Of a stretch of 64,000 nt of DNA, positions 31,908 to 43,989 are shown one piece after another. Source of the DNA: Epichloe hybrida (taxonomy: Eukaryota; Ascomycota; Sordariomycetes; Hypocreales; Clavicipitaceae); contig JAFEKR010000014.1 of NCBI GenBank assembly GCA_019022495.1, positions 124,001 to 188,000 of the forward strand, in the 5' to 3' direction. Within the stretch, counting starts at the first letter, position 1, and every line of letters starts with the position of its first letter. The translations under genes and the position numbers were made by a program. A model generated the notes under the pieces. It did no database searches, was not told the DNA's origin, and saw only the letters and a program-made list of their open reading frames with translations.

Positions 31908-34576
31908 ATGGCAGCCGCCCCCGCGGTGCGCTCGAGCGTGGAAGCTCTTTCGCCCGTTGCCGACGTGGTGTTGAGGGAAGGCGCGCAACATGGTGTGCAC
32001 ATCAAGAAGCATCTTGCAGCTCACGTTTCCGACATTCGCCCATCATCATCATCATCGCTGTTTGAAGCCGAAACAGACATGTCGACGCCTCTGCTTCCCC
32101 CCGGCGACATCGACTGGGGCTCAGACGACGACGACGGCGACAAGAGTCCGCCACTCGAGTATCCCAACAGCTCCCCCATGCATCTCATCACATCGACCAC
32201 GGCCAGGGTGTCCTAGGAGGATCTCTGGCTTGGGGCGCAATGGCTCATCTGCCACGTACTACGAGAGGACTACACGTTTGCAGAGCTCACGACGAGGATT
32301 CTCCGCCTCACCAGGGTGCAGATTCAAATCTTCCTCACCAAGTACATGGCCGAGAACAGGGTGTGGATCCAGTATGAGCAGAACGTGTCGAGGATTCCGT
32401 GGCGTGAACTCAATGAGTATGCAGCTGAGAAGAACAAGTCTGTTGCGGAGCTGCTTCACATGTATCGCCCCAGCTTGCCGACTGACGAGATGTCGAGAGA
32501 CGACATTGCCAAGGCGGCGCAGTTCTTGCACGGCAAGGGTCTTGGGGCGTATGTGTCAAGCTTGGATGGCTGGTTCGGCATTGGGAAGATGGACTTTTTG
32601 GACTTGAATGTCTGCGGCGCCATGTTTCGAGATACCCTGGATAGAGAGGCGATCAAGAAGGCTGTGGAATGGGGCTGGATTGACATTGACGAGGTTTTAC
32701 GCAACGCGAGGGAAAGGGCAAGAAGACTGATGTTGCAGACAGATGCGGCGTGCCCGGTGCAGGATGCTTTCTTGGGAACGATACAGAGTGTCGTGGAGCC
32801 GCGGTCTGCGATTGCTGTCACGCACGAGGGAGTCGATTATAGCCGAGACGGGGTTCACATTACGCCTCGGTGCAACCGAACTGTTTGGTCTGGCATTCTG
32901 GAGAACATTGATGAAGTGGCTCCTGTGTCGTTGATCCAGGACCAGCAGAGTAGGATGCCCGCCAACGTTGAAAGAATCAACAAGGACAGGAACGGCAAAC
33001 AAAAGTCAGCTACGAAGGCGCAAATCGAGGAAATACGCATGAGCCTTGCTAGACAAGTGCCTGCATTGCTTCCTCGTCACGTTCCTGGCTCGGTGGTGAT
33101 GACGGCGGAGGAGGAGAGATCACGGGCTACTGAAACAGCAACAGCAACAGCAACGGCGACGGCGACGGCAAAGCCGATGTCAACGTCAAGAAGAGCTCAC
33201 AAGACACCTTTTCCAAGGACACCTACTCAGAGTGTTCCGAGACAAAAATCGCGGGATCTGCGCAAAGTGGCAACTGCGCGAGTATTCCAGGACTTCATGA
33301 GTCCCCCGGGGGCTAAACGCGAACTCGATGGCCTCCTCGGCAGCCCAGAAAATTGTGAAGTTTCGGCGGCGGCTGGGAATGGACTGCTGAACGGATACAA
33401 TAAACGTCGGAAGTCGCAACCGAATCAAGATGTGAATGGAACCTCTGGTGGACGGTATGAACAGGTTGCAGCACCAGAAGAAAATATCCTGGATTCCACG
33501 AAAGATGCCGGGCCAAGTTGTACCGGTTTGAGCGGTATAGGTCAATTTTCCACGGCGCAAGCGTGCAGTGCTGAACTCAGAAAGGCTCTGGACAACAAGT
33601 ATTCGGGATATCTTCGTGAAGATGACACAGGCACGCCGTCCAGAAGGAAGCGGAGTATCAGTAAGTTCAACGCAGTTGGTCATTGTTCCAACATGTGGAC
33701 TGACGACATGAGGCAGGTCAACTCGAGATCCCGGAAGCCGAGGATGACGCGGATTATGTTCCCACCAAGAGCTCCTCCTCTGCGACAAAGCGAAAGGCCG
33801 CGGTGCAACTACAAAACAAGGTCGCCAAGAAGAAAAAGGCGGGTTTGGCCGAGGGAGAGTGCATAGACCGACGACGGGTCTCTGCTACAAATCATGTCAA
33901 AATACTCAGCCGTACGACCACTTCGCGGACTCAGACCAAGCCTCCCTCGCGTGTAGTGGTTAACAAGAGTAAGGCATCCAAACGACCCAAAGCGAGCGGA
34001 AGTGAGGATGATGATTCGGATGTGCCCCTTGGACGGCACAAGAGGCGGCGTCCTACAAAGGACGATGCTTCAAGAGACGGAGATGCTGTCGATGACGACG
34101 ATGAGCCGCCTGCTCCGCCTGCTCCGCCTGCTGAATCTGAACCAGTGAAGGTGAAGAAGAGCACGGAGCCCATCTTCGGTATTCCCCGGAATCAGGAACT
34201 CTTGGGCCCGCTGGAGCGAGCGGAAGAGGTGGAATACGCGTGGTCCGCAGACGTGGCCGAGTTCGCCATGGTTTCCGCCCGTGCCAAGTACGCCTTGAAG
34301 GCTGATGGCATCAGCGAGAACAAATGTGCACAAGTCGATGACGACTCGGGCCAAGTCGATGAAGCTCTTTATACTCTAATGAGACTACAGAGTCGGTTTG
34401 GGGTAGTAGAGGCCACACAAAAAAGTCGTGCTGCACAAGACGCCGGAAAGGCCAGGTTTGCAGGATGTGCCGACTGGGCCTTGTATGCTGCTGACGCGGA
34501 GGTGGCAGATTATGTCTTGGGGTCAGTTCAGGGGAGCTGTCATGAGGCAGGTGAGGCGAATAGGAGCAATACGTAA
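31908..34576 (+). CDS. Large protein of unknown function with an in-frame TAG
   Basis: Not recognised. The frame runs from ATG 31908 to a GTAAGT donor at 33661, then after a 56-nt intron (33661-33716) from 33717 to 34576, which would give about 870 residues. A single TAG at 32214-32216 (codon 103) interrupts it, although the frame on both sides is protein-like: an acidic DWGSDDDDGDK stretch before, and EDLWLGAQWLICHVLREDYT immediately after. The ordered part is about residues 104-330 (FLTKYMAENRVWIQYEQNVS; WFGIGKMDFLDLNVCGAMF). Further on are a Thr-Ala dipeptide repeat (ETATATATATATAKP), basic nuclear-signal-like sequences (RRKRS; KRKAAVQ...KKKKAG) and an acidic/proline stretch (DDDDEPPAPPAPP). 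I find no canonical intron that removes the TAG. Either the gene is broken, the real start lies downstream (ATG 32346), or the base is an error. Confidence 0.7.
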
Positions 34577-35108
34577 TAAATAGTATTAAAGATGCGATAA
34601 ATTCTTACTCGGTATACTTCATCAAAGCGTACGTACGATATGTACATACGCGTGTACGGGCTACTAAATTCTGATTGGCTGTGCACGTCAATACTTTGGT
34701 GGGGACGTGAGTGAAAAGGCACAGCCCGTTAGTCAACGCTGGCGGCCAATGAGGTGCTGCTGCCAAGCCAGACTAGGCTAGTCAGGACGGGTGACGGCGG
34801 ATCGGCGTCTTGTCTCGGGTCGGGTGCATTGATTGTCTCGTCGGAATGGTGGGATGGGAGTTGGGATGGGAGTCGGGACGCTTTTGCTAGCAAGAAGACG
34901 AAGATGTATTGTGTACAAGGCTAGCGCATGCCGGTGCTGTGGGAGACAGGAGGTGGGAGACAGGAAGTGGGGCGACGTAACTTACCGGTCGACTTGACTT
35001 GTTGCATGCATGTACGGATTAACATATACATATACGGATTATATGCTCAAAATCACTTTCCGTCCTCCGACGTCTGCTTTCATTCCGCTCTCCTCCCACC
35101 AACATAAC
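34577..35108. other. Intergenic region upstream of MFS gene
   Basis: About 530 bp. Positions 34,628-34,660 and 35,005-35,043 contain GTAC/ATAC alternating tracts like those near 13.75 kb. A GATTGGCT (inverted CCAAT) is at 34673. No gene is seen. Confidence 0.4.
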
Positions 35109-36741
35109 ATGTCAGCTCGGACGGCAGAGTCAACTTCAAACGAGCAGGCTCCTCTGCTCGGCGAGGATGATGCGCGCCGCCGCCACGACAATGGCCTGCC
35201 GCCTGCGACGCCAGCACGCAAGAGGAGGCCCAAGAAGCCCAAGACAGCATCGGGCGCCGCCTACATCGTGGCCATCCTGCTGGCCCACATCGTGGCCCTC
35301 GAGCTCAGCAACTCCTTCATAGAGCCCTCCCTGGGACAGCTGGAAGAGGCGGCCATATGCCGCGACTACTTCGGCAACGACGACGTGCGCGATCCTGCGA
35401 CGGACCCTCGCTGCAAGAGCGAGCCGGTGCAGTCGGAGCTGTCTATGCTTCAGGGCGTGGAACTGACCATTGCTCTTCTCCCGGGCCTGCTCACCTCGGT
35501 CCCGTACGGCATCGCGGCCGAGAGGTACGGGCGTCGCGTCATTCTGATTGTTTGCACGTTTGGCTTGATGCTCATGTATCCTCTGGATTTGGTCGTCGGT
35601 ATGTCATGCCCCTCCCTATTTGCATATACATACTCGATAGGACCACTCCAATCGATCGAAGTGACTGACCATTTCTCCCCTGATAGTGCGATACTTGCCA
35701 GTCAAGTTCATCTGGCTGGTTGCAAATACGAATTACGTCGGCGGAGGGGTCCACGTCATGATGGCGCTGCTGTACACCATTGTCAGCGACGTGACGACGC
35801 AGGCACACAGATCTACCGTCTTCTTCTACATTGCCGCTGCCCGCGCCGGCACAGCCCTGATTGGCAATCCGCTCGCCTATCTGGCCATGAGCAAGGGCGG
35901 TCCGTGGCTCACCGGCTGCCTCTCCAGCGGCTGCCTCGTCGTCATGTTCTTGCTCTCGTTTGCCGTTCCCGAGACGGGCCATTCCCGAGGCTTGCCTGGC
36001 AAAGATGATGCAGCGGGGAGCCGCGAGCCAAGCGCCCCGATGGCTGCCTCCTCCTCCTCCTCCTCCTCCTCAACTCTACGTGGGATGGCGGCCTCGATCC
36101 GACCGGTTCTCCGGAGCAACAAAACCGTCGCCGTCCTGCTGTGCTCGACGCTCTTCACCAAACTAGGCAGCTGGGTGAGCCCGCTGCTCATGCAGTTCCT
36201 TTCCAAACGGCTCTCGTATTCATGGGCCGAGGCAAGCTTGGCCCTGTCCGTCAAGGCCTTTAGCAAACTGGCGCTCGTCTTGATCATCCTTCCGCTCGCA
36301 AGCCAGGCCTTCGTCCGAGCCAAGGTGCCACCTCGCAGGAAAGACCTCCTCATCGCGCGATGGTGCGTCGTGTTTGCCACGGCGGGAGCCTTCGGGATCG
36401 CCTTTGCCAGCAACGCTGCCGTGCTGCTGTGCTTCATCGTGCCCTTTTCTCTAACCGAGGGCTTCGACGCCAGCATCAAGAGCCTGCTGGCGCAGGTGGC
36501 CGGGGACCGTCAGGTTGCCGTTCTTTTCTCCGTCGTGAGCCTGTTGGAGAACCTCGGCATCATGGTCGCCGGGCCGGCCATGGCTTACGCGTTTCGGCTT
36601 GGTCTCCGCTGGGGCGGCGCGTGGGTCGGCCTCCCGTTCATCGTGGCTGGTGCCATCATGGCGCTTGCTGCCGCCATCGTCCTGAGCGTTCGCGTCGAGC
36701 ATGGCGATCCAGACTGCCAGGAGGAGCAGTGCGCTGCGTGA
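35109..36741 (+). CDS. Major facilitator superfamily transporter
   Basis: A 12-segment membrane transporter of unknown substrate. Exon 1 is 35109-35598, an 88-nt intron (35599-35686, GTATGT...GATAG) follows, and exon 2 is 35687-36741, for 514 residues. The N-terminal 60 residues are polar (SNEQAPLLGEDDARRRH), then TM1 (AAYIVAILLAHIVALEL). The MFS signature between TM2 and TM3 is present as GIAAERYGRRVILI. A Ser-rich loop (SSSSSSSSTLRG) separates the two halves, and six more hydrophobic segments end at IMALAAAIVLSVRVEHG. It resembles the fungal group of uncharacterised MFS proteins seen near metabolite genes, but there is no such cluster here. It is the last intact gene before the AT-rich block. 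Confidence 0.9.
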
Positions 36742-36869
36742 CCCCCATGTACACGGACGATTTCACACAAGTACAATGTACTAACGGATCAGGTTCCACT
36801 CAACAAGGCCACCAAGTCATCCATTCAGCAAGGCCATCGGTAACTGTTGGACCGCGAAGCTAGGGTTTG

Positions 36870-37529
36870 ATATAACCACCTCTATTAAGTTGTCTGTCCC
36901 TATAAGAGAGTGCAAACTACAGTTTAAATACCTAAGTACCTTTACTATAGGTAAGGTACTAATATAGTACTAAAATATACTATATAGTTATAGAGATTAT
37001 AGAAAATAACTAGCTAGGGGTAGACTCCTATTGTCACGACTATGGTAGGAGAGATATAAACGAAGTAAAGGCTAAGGTTCTTAGTCATAGCTAGAGAGTT
37101 ACTACTTAGGGGTAAGTATATAAAGGTCTTAAACTCTAACCTTCTATATCTCTTATAGGTAATTCTTATTTAAATACCTTACTATATATATATAGCTATC
37201 TAGTAGTTACTTAGTTATTTATATAAGCTAAGGCTTATCTAAGGGCTTTATTATATAACTATCCTATTTATAACTCCCTAGCCTTTATACTTCTAATATA
37301 CTACCCCCTTAAGATATAATTATCCTTAATTATAAAGAGCTACTTAGCTAGTATATGTTTACTATATATAACTTATAGTAATATTTATATTACTAGCTAT
37401 ACTATTAGTATATAGTATTATATTTACTTTAAATAATAAGGTAAATATTATTAGGACCTAGGTAATCCTTCTTATAATATCTAGATTATAAATAACTATA
37501 TACTTATTACTTTATTACCTCTAATATAT
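36870..37529. other. Unassigned RIP-altered sequence
   Basis: AT-rich DNA directly after the MFS gene. No element could be recognised. Confidence 0.4.
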
Positions 37530-37564
37530 TGTGTGGCTAGGAATATGACCCCTAGAGACCTCTC

Positions 37565-37664
37565 TCACAAGACCTCTAGCCCCTTGGACCTCGGATCTAT
37601 CGGATCCCTCGAGACCTCTAGCCTCACAAGACCTCTAGCCCCTTGGACCTCGGATCTATCGGAT
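37565..37664 (+). repeat. Two-copy 41-bp direct repeat
   Basis: Identical 41-bp copies at 37565-37605 and 37624-37664 (starting TCACAAGACCTCTAGCCCC) are spaced 59 bp apart within the GC-richer island. Confidence 0.85.
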
Positions 37665-37857
37665 TGTCGGATCAATTCAACCACATTAGATCCGGCCTAG
37701 CCCCTGACCCCCTAGCTAGATAAAAGCCCTAGATTCCCTCCCTTTTCATAGAAAATCAACTCTCCCTTCGTTGCCTTTGGCTTGGATTGTTCAAATCGAG
37801 ATTTTACCTGTGTTTTCCTGAGATGAATATGAGCTTATTTGAGATTTGAGATTATCT

Positions 37858-37877
37858 AGCTGCCTAGCTAGGCAGCT
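37858..37877. repeat. 20-bp perfect palindrome
   Basis: AGCTGCCTAGCTAGGCAGCT reads the same on both strands. It lies inside the LTR-like island. Confidence 0.85.
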
Positions 37878-38068
37878 TTTCCTAGCTTCGATCCTCGCGA
37901 TGGATCGCAAATATCGCAGACCTAGATCCCGATATCTAGGTTCAATTTCTGATATCGTTGAATTTGTCAATACCGTCAATTTCGTCAATTTCGTTATCTT
38001 CATCGGCATCATCATTATCGTCAGATCCCTCTTTTCCGTTGTTTTGGGGTGGTTGTTTTGCCCCGACA

Positions 38069-39268
38069 AAATATATACCTCTATCTAATAAGTTATTAGC
38101 ACTAAGTAAGTAAATTACTTATATTAAGTTTTATAACTAGGTTAAATAGATAGGGTAATATATACTATTTAAAATAAATAACTTCTTATTTAATATTAGG
38201 GATATTATATTAATCTTACTAGGAGTTTATAGCTAGTATATATATTTACTAGTAGTAGCTATAACTATAAATATTATAATTCTTAGATTAGCTATATATA
38301 GTATATAAATTACTTAGGAGTCTAGGGCTAATATAAAAAAGGCTTACTTTCCCTTACTTTTATATACTTTTCTTTCTTTTATATTCTCCCTTAGTATTAT
38401 AAGTTACTCTTACTTATAAGCTAGTAGCTTTATAGCTTCTTTTATAGTAATTACTAATATCTTATAGTATTACTTTATTATTTATATTTATTCTTATCTA
38501 AAATATTTAAATTCTCTTAAATACTAAAATATTAGTTACTTACCTTTTACTTATAAGTTTCTTATAGTATATTATTACTAACTTACTAGTAGTTAATAAT
38601 ATCTTTAATATAAGTAATTACTTTACTACTACTACCTTCTTTTATTATAAAGATTCCTATAATATTCCCTTTAAAGTCTTTTAGTAAGAAATATTTAGCT
38701 TCTAAAATTTCTATATAAGTATAATATCTAAGTCCCCCTAGCGCTTACCTTACTAACTTATAATTAGTAATACTAGTAAAATAAAAATTCCTTATATTTA
38801 CTATATATAGTAACTTATAATATAAGCTATTATACCTAAAGATAGTAATAGTATAAAGCTATAATATATTATTAAGGGTAAATCTATCCTAACCTAATAT
38901 ACTAATTCTCTAAGTATAACTTTACTACTATTTTACTATATATTACTTCTAACTTATATAAATAACTTAATAAAATATACTTATTATATATATAATAATA
39001 AGAACTATACTAGGGTTTATCCTTCTTTTCCTACTACTAATATATATACTAATATACTACTAGTATATTACTTAGTTTACCTAGTTATATTATATACTTT
39101 TTAAGCATATTAATACTTATAGTAATCCTAATAATAATTTATACTTTCTTAATAATATATATATCTCTTATTTCTATAACTTAGTTACTACTAATATACT
39201 ACTAGTATCTAATATATATAAAATATAAACTTTATAATATACTCCTAATTACTAAAAATACTAATAAG
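38069..39268. other. Unassigned RIP-altered sequence
   Basis: AT-rich DNA between the LTR-like island and the left end of the hAT element. Translations are too degraded to name a family. Confidence 0.4.
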
Positions 39269-39540
39269 CAGAGAATTGTATTTAATTACAACTACAAATG
39301 TAATTGTGTAGTTGTAGTTGTAATAATTACAATTAATTACAACTACAACTACAATTACAATTAATTACAACCCAAATTTTACAATTACAATTAATTACAA
39401 TTACAAATTAACAATTACAATTACAACTACACAATTACATGTAATTATTCTAGTAATTTTAGATAATATTAGTAAATCGTTAATAGTAACTAGTAGTTAA
39501 TAGTACTTTCTAGTTAATAGTAATTAATAGTAGTTATAGT

Positions 39541-39820
39541 AGTAACTAGTAGTTAATAGTAGTAACTAGTAGTTAATAGTAGTAACTAGTAGTTAATAGT
39601 AGTAACTAGTAGTTAATAGTAGTAACTAGTAGTTAATAGTAGTAACTAGTAGTTAATAGTAGTAACTAGTAGTTAATAGTAGTAACTAGTAGTTAATAGT
39701 AGTAACTAGTAGTTAATAGTAGTAACTAGTAGTTAATAGTAGTAACTAGTAGTTAATAGTAGTAACTAGTAGTTAATAGTAGTAACTAGTAGTTAATAGT
39801 AGTAACTAGTAGTTAATAGT
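39541..39820. repeat. Perfect 20-bp tandem repeat, 14 copies
   Basis: Fourteen identical head-to-tail copies of AGTAACTAGTAGTTAATAGT, with degenerate partial copies on both edges. They lie between the hAT left end and the end of its transposase frame. Each unit contains the palindrome ACTAGT. Confidence 0.95.
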
Positions 39821-40375
39821 AGTTAATAGTAATAAAGAAATAAATTAAAATAATAGTAATAACTAAATCTTAATTTAAAAATAAGGTAAAAGCTTATAAG
39901 GCTAAATTACTACTAGAATGACTAGAAGACTCTAAATCTGATAAATCTTGAGGATTTTCAGGATTTAAGTCTTCTTTAACGCTAGATAAATCTGAGCTTA
40001 AGCTATAATAGTTAAATAAGTCAGTATATTGCTTAATATTAGCAATATTATCCTCCTTTAGCCAATTTTTTAATAGTATTAATTCTTTAATAATATGATG
40101 CCTTAGCTTTGTTCGCTGATTTGTAATAATATTACCTCCTTGGTTAAATCGGCTTTCTATAGCACTAGAGGTAGCAGGAATTACTAGATACTTTCTAGCT
40201 AATATACTTAAATTAGGGAAAGATTTAATATTTCTTTCCTACCATTTAAATATATCTTCCTATAAATAGTTAGTAAGTATAATGATTTATATATTAAAAG
40301 AAAAAACTTACCTTATTATCCATTAAATTAAGCGTTGTATAGCTAGAAATTTCGTTTTTTCTAGTCTTTTGTATA

Positions 40376-40683
40376 TGTTAGAACAAAGGTGATATCAATC
40401 GCGCGTCGCAGCCGCAATTACCCGGCAGAAGCTCAGGCCGCGCGCGGACCCCACACGTGACCCATAACCTAGCACGTTAATTAGCTAGGAAATGTGGGGA
40501 CACAAACACGTAACCCCTTTTCCCTTTATATATTATAACTTCTAGCTTTTTTACCTCTCTTTTCCTAGAACTTAATTAATTATAATAACAGACAACGCAG
40601 CCTAGAATAGATAATTAATAACAATACTATTCTTCAGGCTTATGACTGTATTACATTAAATTCAATACCCTGTGAATCTAACA
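40376..40683 (+). repeat. 5' LTR of copia element 1
   Basis: 308 bp, TGTTAGAACAAAGG to GAATCTAACA. It aligns without gaps to the 3' LTR, and the differences seen are transitions. The following CTAATTAGTGGTTACC may be a primer-binding site, since a similar motif follows the 5' LTR of the second copia element. Confidence 0.93.
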
Positions 40684-42214
40684 CTAATTAGTGGTTACCT
40701 TCACAGATAACCACGTAGTCTTTAAACACCATAGATTAGCAAGGTTAATTAGAAGAGGTAGCTTATCTAACAATAACTTGCCCTATGAAATAGGAGGGCT
40801 ATGTTTAATAATAAGTTATGCTAACGGAAAGGTATAATATAGCTCTCTTCTTACTTTAGTATTAATATCTATATCTATATAGACTCTAAAACAACAAAGA
40901 AAGGTTTAATACTAGTAGCTAAGCTATCCCCTTGTCTTTCTTTATTATACGTTCTATCATATATTTAAAGTCAACTGCCTTACCTTGTAATCCTTTACAT
41001 CTAAAATACGTTATACTATTATAGTTATACCCCTTTTCTTCTTATATTATAAGATTTACCTCCCTTAATTAATTAGAATATTAGATGTAGCTAAACTATC
41101 TAGGACCTCTAGTTAATTCAGAGTTCCTAGTAAGACTAATAGCTATAATAATGCTATAGAAGGCGTTAAAATAGGAGATAATAATAAATACCTTAATAAA
41201 GGAAAAACCCCTATTTACACTAACCTATACCCCTATATCTCTATAAGGCTTTAATAATATATTATAGAAGAACTACTCTAATAAATAGGAAGTTTTAAAT
41301 ATAAAGAGATAATAATACCTAAGGAAATTAGTCTTTATATCCTTATAAAGACTAAATAATATAAGGAGTAAGGGTTATTTAGAAGAATACTATTCTCTAA
41401 ATTTAGTAATAACTTCTATAAATAGTTAAGGGATAAGTTTACGAAAGGAAGAGACCTTTTATAAAATAGACTTTAAGACTATTTTCTTTATAATAGAGTG
41501 TATATAACTATTAGAAAAGGCACTAAGATAGTAAATAACCTTAAAGAAGTAGTAAACTAAGAAGAATTCAGATTTTAGACTCTTAAAGAAATTAAAGAGG
41601 CTAGGAAGAAGTATATAGGCTTCTAAAAGAACTTATAGAATAAAGAGTTCTTCTGTAATTTACTAGATAATAGTAATATTAGAACTAGGTAACCTACCCT
41701 ATTACCCTAGTTATTAGTATAATCACTATTAAAAGAATTAATAAGCTAGACTCCCCTAGGAAAACTAAGTTAATCCCCTCTAGGAAGGCCTAGTTAATCT
41801 CCCCTAGGAAGGTTAATTAACCTAGAGTTAAGACTACCTAAGGATACTATTTATAAGTATCTACAGGTAACTCCCTTGCTTATACCTTTACTAGAGGTAA
41901 GTTAGTAGTATTACCTTAGTAACACTACTAATAATACCCCTAAGTAGGAGAGTTACTAATAGAGGTAACCTATACTATCTAGGGCTAGTAGTGCCCCTAT
42001 TAGTATAGCTTAAAGAGCTATAATTTCTCCTTCCTAATATAAGGAAGAGGAGAATTAGAGGGAATAATAAGCCCTAAGGGTACTACTTATAAAGCTACCC
42101 TCTTACTTCCTAAAGACCTTACTACCCCTTTTATAAATATAAAAGGAAATACCTAGAGGACCCTTATAGACCTAGAGACCTTTACTAAAGTAAATTATTA
42201 ACCTATCTAAGGTA

Positions 42215-43205
42215 TACCCTAAAGAATAACTCTATAGCACTAATAACTATAATATCCTTAAATTAAAGCTTTAAACATTTTATAGAAAGTGTGAGTTACT
42301 TAATATCTAGCCTAAATAAGCTAGTTATGCTTTTAAGGTTATACTTAAAGGTAAAGTACTATAATACTATATAGACTACCTCTCTAAACCTAGATAACTA
42401 TAAGATCTCCTTATGCTTATTAGCTATATAAGAGAATAATTTAAAACTAAGAATATATAGTAAAGATATCTGCTAGAGTAAAACAACACTTCCCTATAAG
42501 GAATAGTAAATAATAACCTAAGTAAGTTAATGATTAAATACTTTAATAAACTTATAGAAAGACTAGCTATCTTATAATAAGCAGTGCCTAAAGTAGGCTA
42601 AACTAAAAGGGCACTCTGGAATTAACTTATTAGAGCCTGTTATAGTATTCTAGAGTGTAGAGGAGCGATTATAGATCCGCTAGACGGACTATAAGAGTTC
42701 TGTGAACGGATTAAAATGACCCTTCGTCTTATTAAGGAAGAGAAGAAGAACTATTAATAGTTCCCGAACGAAGACTACACCGATAGCAAGTTTACGATCA
42801 AAGGCAACATCGTGCACTTCAGCTTAACAAAGAGCAAGAGAGTCATGCAAAGCGTGCTTGCCTTGGAAGTCTATGGCATGGTAGCTAGTGTTAATATAGC
42901 TCACGTAATTACAACTACCCTAAACTTAGTCACTAACTAACTAAAGCTCCTAAAGATCCTAGTTATTACATGTACGAATTCATACTCCTTATATAAGTGC
43001 CTTATTAAGCTTAGTACAATAAAGGAGAAACGCCTAATAATTAATATTATAGCCCTTTAATAGTTATATAAACACTAAGAACTCTACAAGATCTAATAGA
43101 TTAATAGAGAGGATAACCTAGCTAATACCTTTATAAAGGCATTACCTAATAAGGCCCTTAAGAGCTTTATCTTAACTAACTAGATAACTATCTAGATAGA
43201 GGGAT
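42215..43205 (+). pseudogene. Gag-RNase H relic of copia element 1
   Basis: A Gag-like segment (about 42,215-42,760) is joined near 42,805 to a copia RNase H segment. Positions about 42,590-42,900 keep a much more balanced base composition than the rest and translate with few stops (for example DYTDSKFTIKGN, VMQSVLALEVYGMVA). The remainder is broken by many TAA/TAG codons. Confidence 0.65.
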
Positions 43206-43681
43206 AGGTTACCTACGCGTAATATATACGTAGTAAGAGAAAAAGGTAATCCTCTAGGAGAATAGCCATAGGGATAGGACAGCAATATGCAGGGGATTTA
43301 CGCCCTTATAGTTAATATCCCTAGCGGCTATAACCACGCTAGCTTACTAGGCCCTCCTAGTAGACTATAGAAATTAATAGTAGTGCGTAGGAGAATAAAG
43401 GTATTACTAAGGAGGAGGAAGATATTATATACATGCTAAGGTATAGTATATATGTTATTTTAAGGAAAAGAAGGGATTTAGAAGGACTTACTTATCCTTA
43501 CATAGGCTCATAGGCTAAGCGAGATTATTATTTCCCTTTTATTAGTAACTATATGCCTAGATAGGCTATAAGTTCTTTTCCTTATATCCCCTATTAATTA
43601 CATTCTTAATCTATCTTTCTTTTTCTATTTCTACGATTAATATCGCGTGTTAATAATTATATTAAAAGAGAGAAGTTCTAG

Positions 43682-43989
43682 TGTTAGAATAAAGGTAATA
43701 TTAATCGCGCGTCGTAGCCGCAATTACCTAGCAGAAGCTTAGGCCACGCGCGGACCCCACACGTAACCTATAACCTAGCACGTTAATTAGCTAGGAAATA
43801 TAGGGACACAAACGCGTAACCCCTTTTCCCTTCATATATCGTAACTTCTAGCTTTTTTACCTCTCTTTTCCTAGAACTTAATCAATCATAATAATAGACA
43901 ACGCAGCCTAGAATAGATAATCGATGACAATACTATTCTTCGGGCTTACGACTGTATTACATTGAATTCAATACCCTGTGAATCCAACA
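43682..43989 (+). repeat. 3' LTR of copia element 1
   Basis: 308 bp, TGTTAGAATAAAGG to GAATCCAACA, with the GTATA target duplication directly after it. Confidence 0.93.

Larger units (their letters stand above)
37530..38068. repeat. LTR-like island of more balanced composition
   Basis: A 539-bp stretch with clearly higher GC than its surroundings begins TGTGTGG and ends CCCGACA, as an LTR would. It contains a TATA-like AGATAAAAG, a 41-bp direct duplication (37565-37605 and 37624-37664) and a perfect 20-bp palindrome at 37858-37877. No matching second copy or target duplication was found in the window, so solo LTR is only one possibility. Two overlapping open frames of 80-92 codons on opposite strands are not convincing genes. 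Confidence 0.45.
40376..43989 (+). mobile_element. Copia-type LTR retrotransposon without recognisable RT or integrase
   Basis: Two 308-bp LTRs (TGTTAGAA...CCAACA) bound the element and a 5-bp target duplication GTATA flanks it (40371-40375 and 43990-43994). The internal 3.0 kb contains a degraded gag-like region (about 42,215-42,800) and, directly after it, a copia RNase H region (about 42,805-43,205; blocks SVLALEVYGMVA, NSYSLYKCLIKL, TIKEKRLIINIIAL). I find no RT, integrase or protease between them, so it looks like a non-autonomous deletion derivative. It sits inside the hAT relic. Confidence 0.85.

Noticed and set aside
37791..38088. Opposite-strand open frames of 80-92 codons in the GC-richer island
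   Set aside because: They overlap each other on opposite strands within an LTR-like repeat and resemble no protein.
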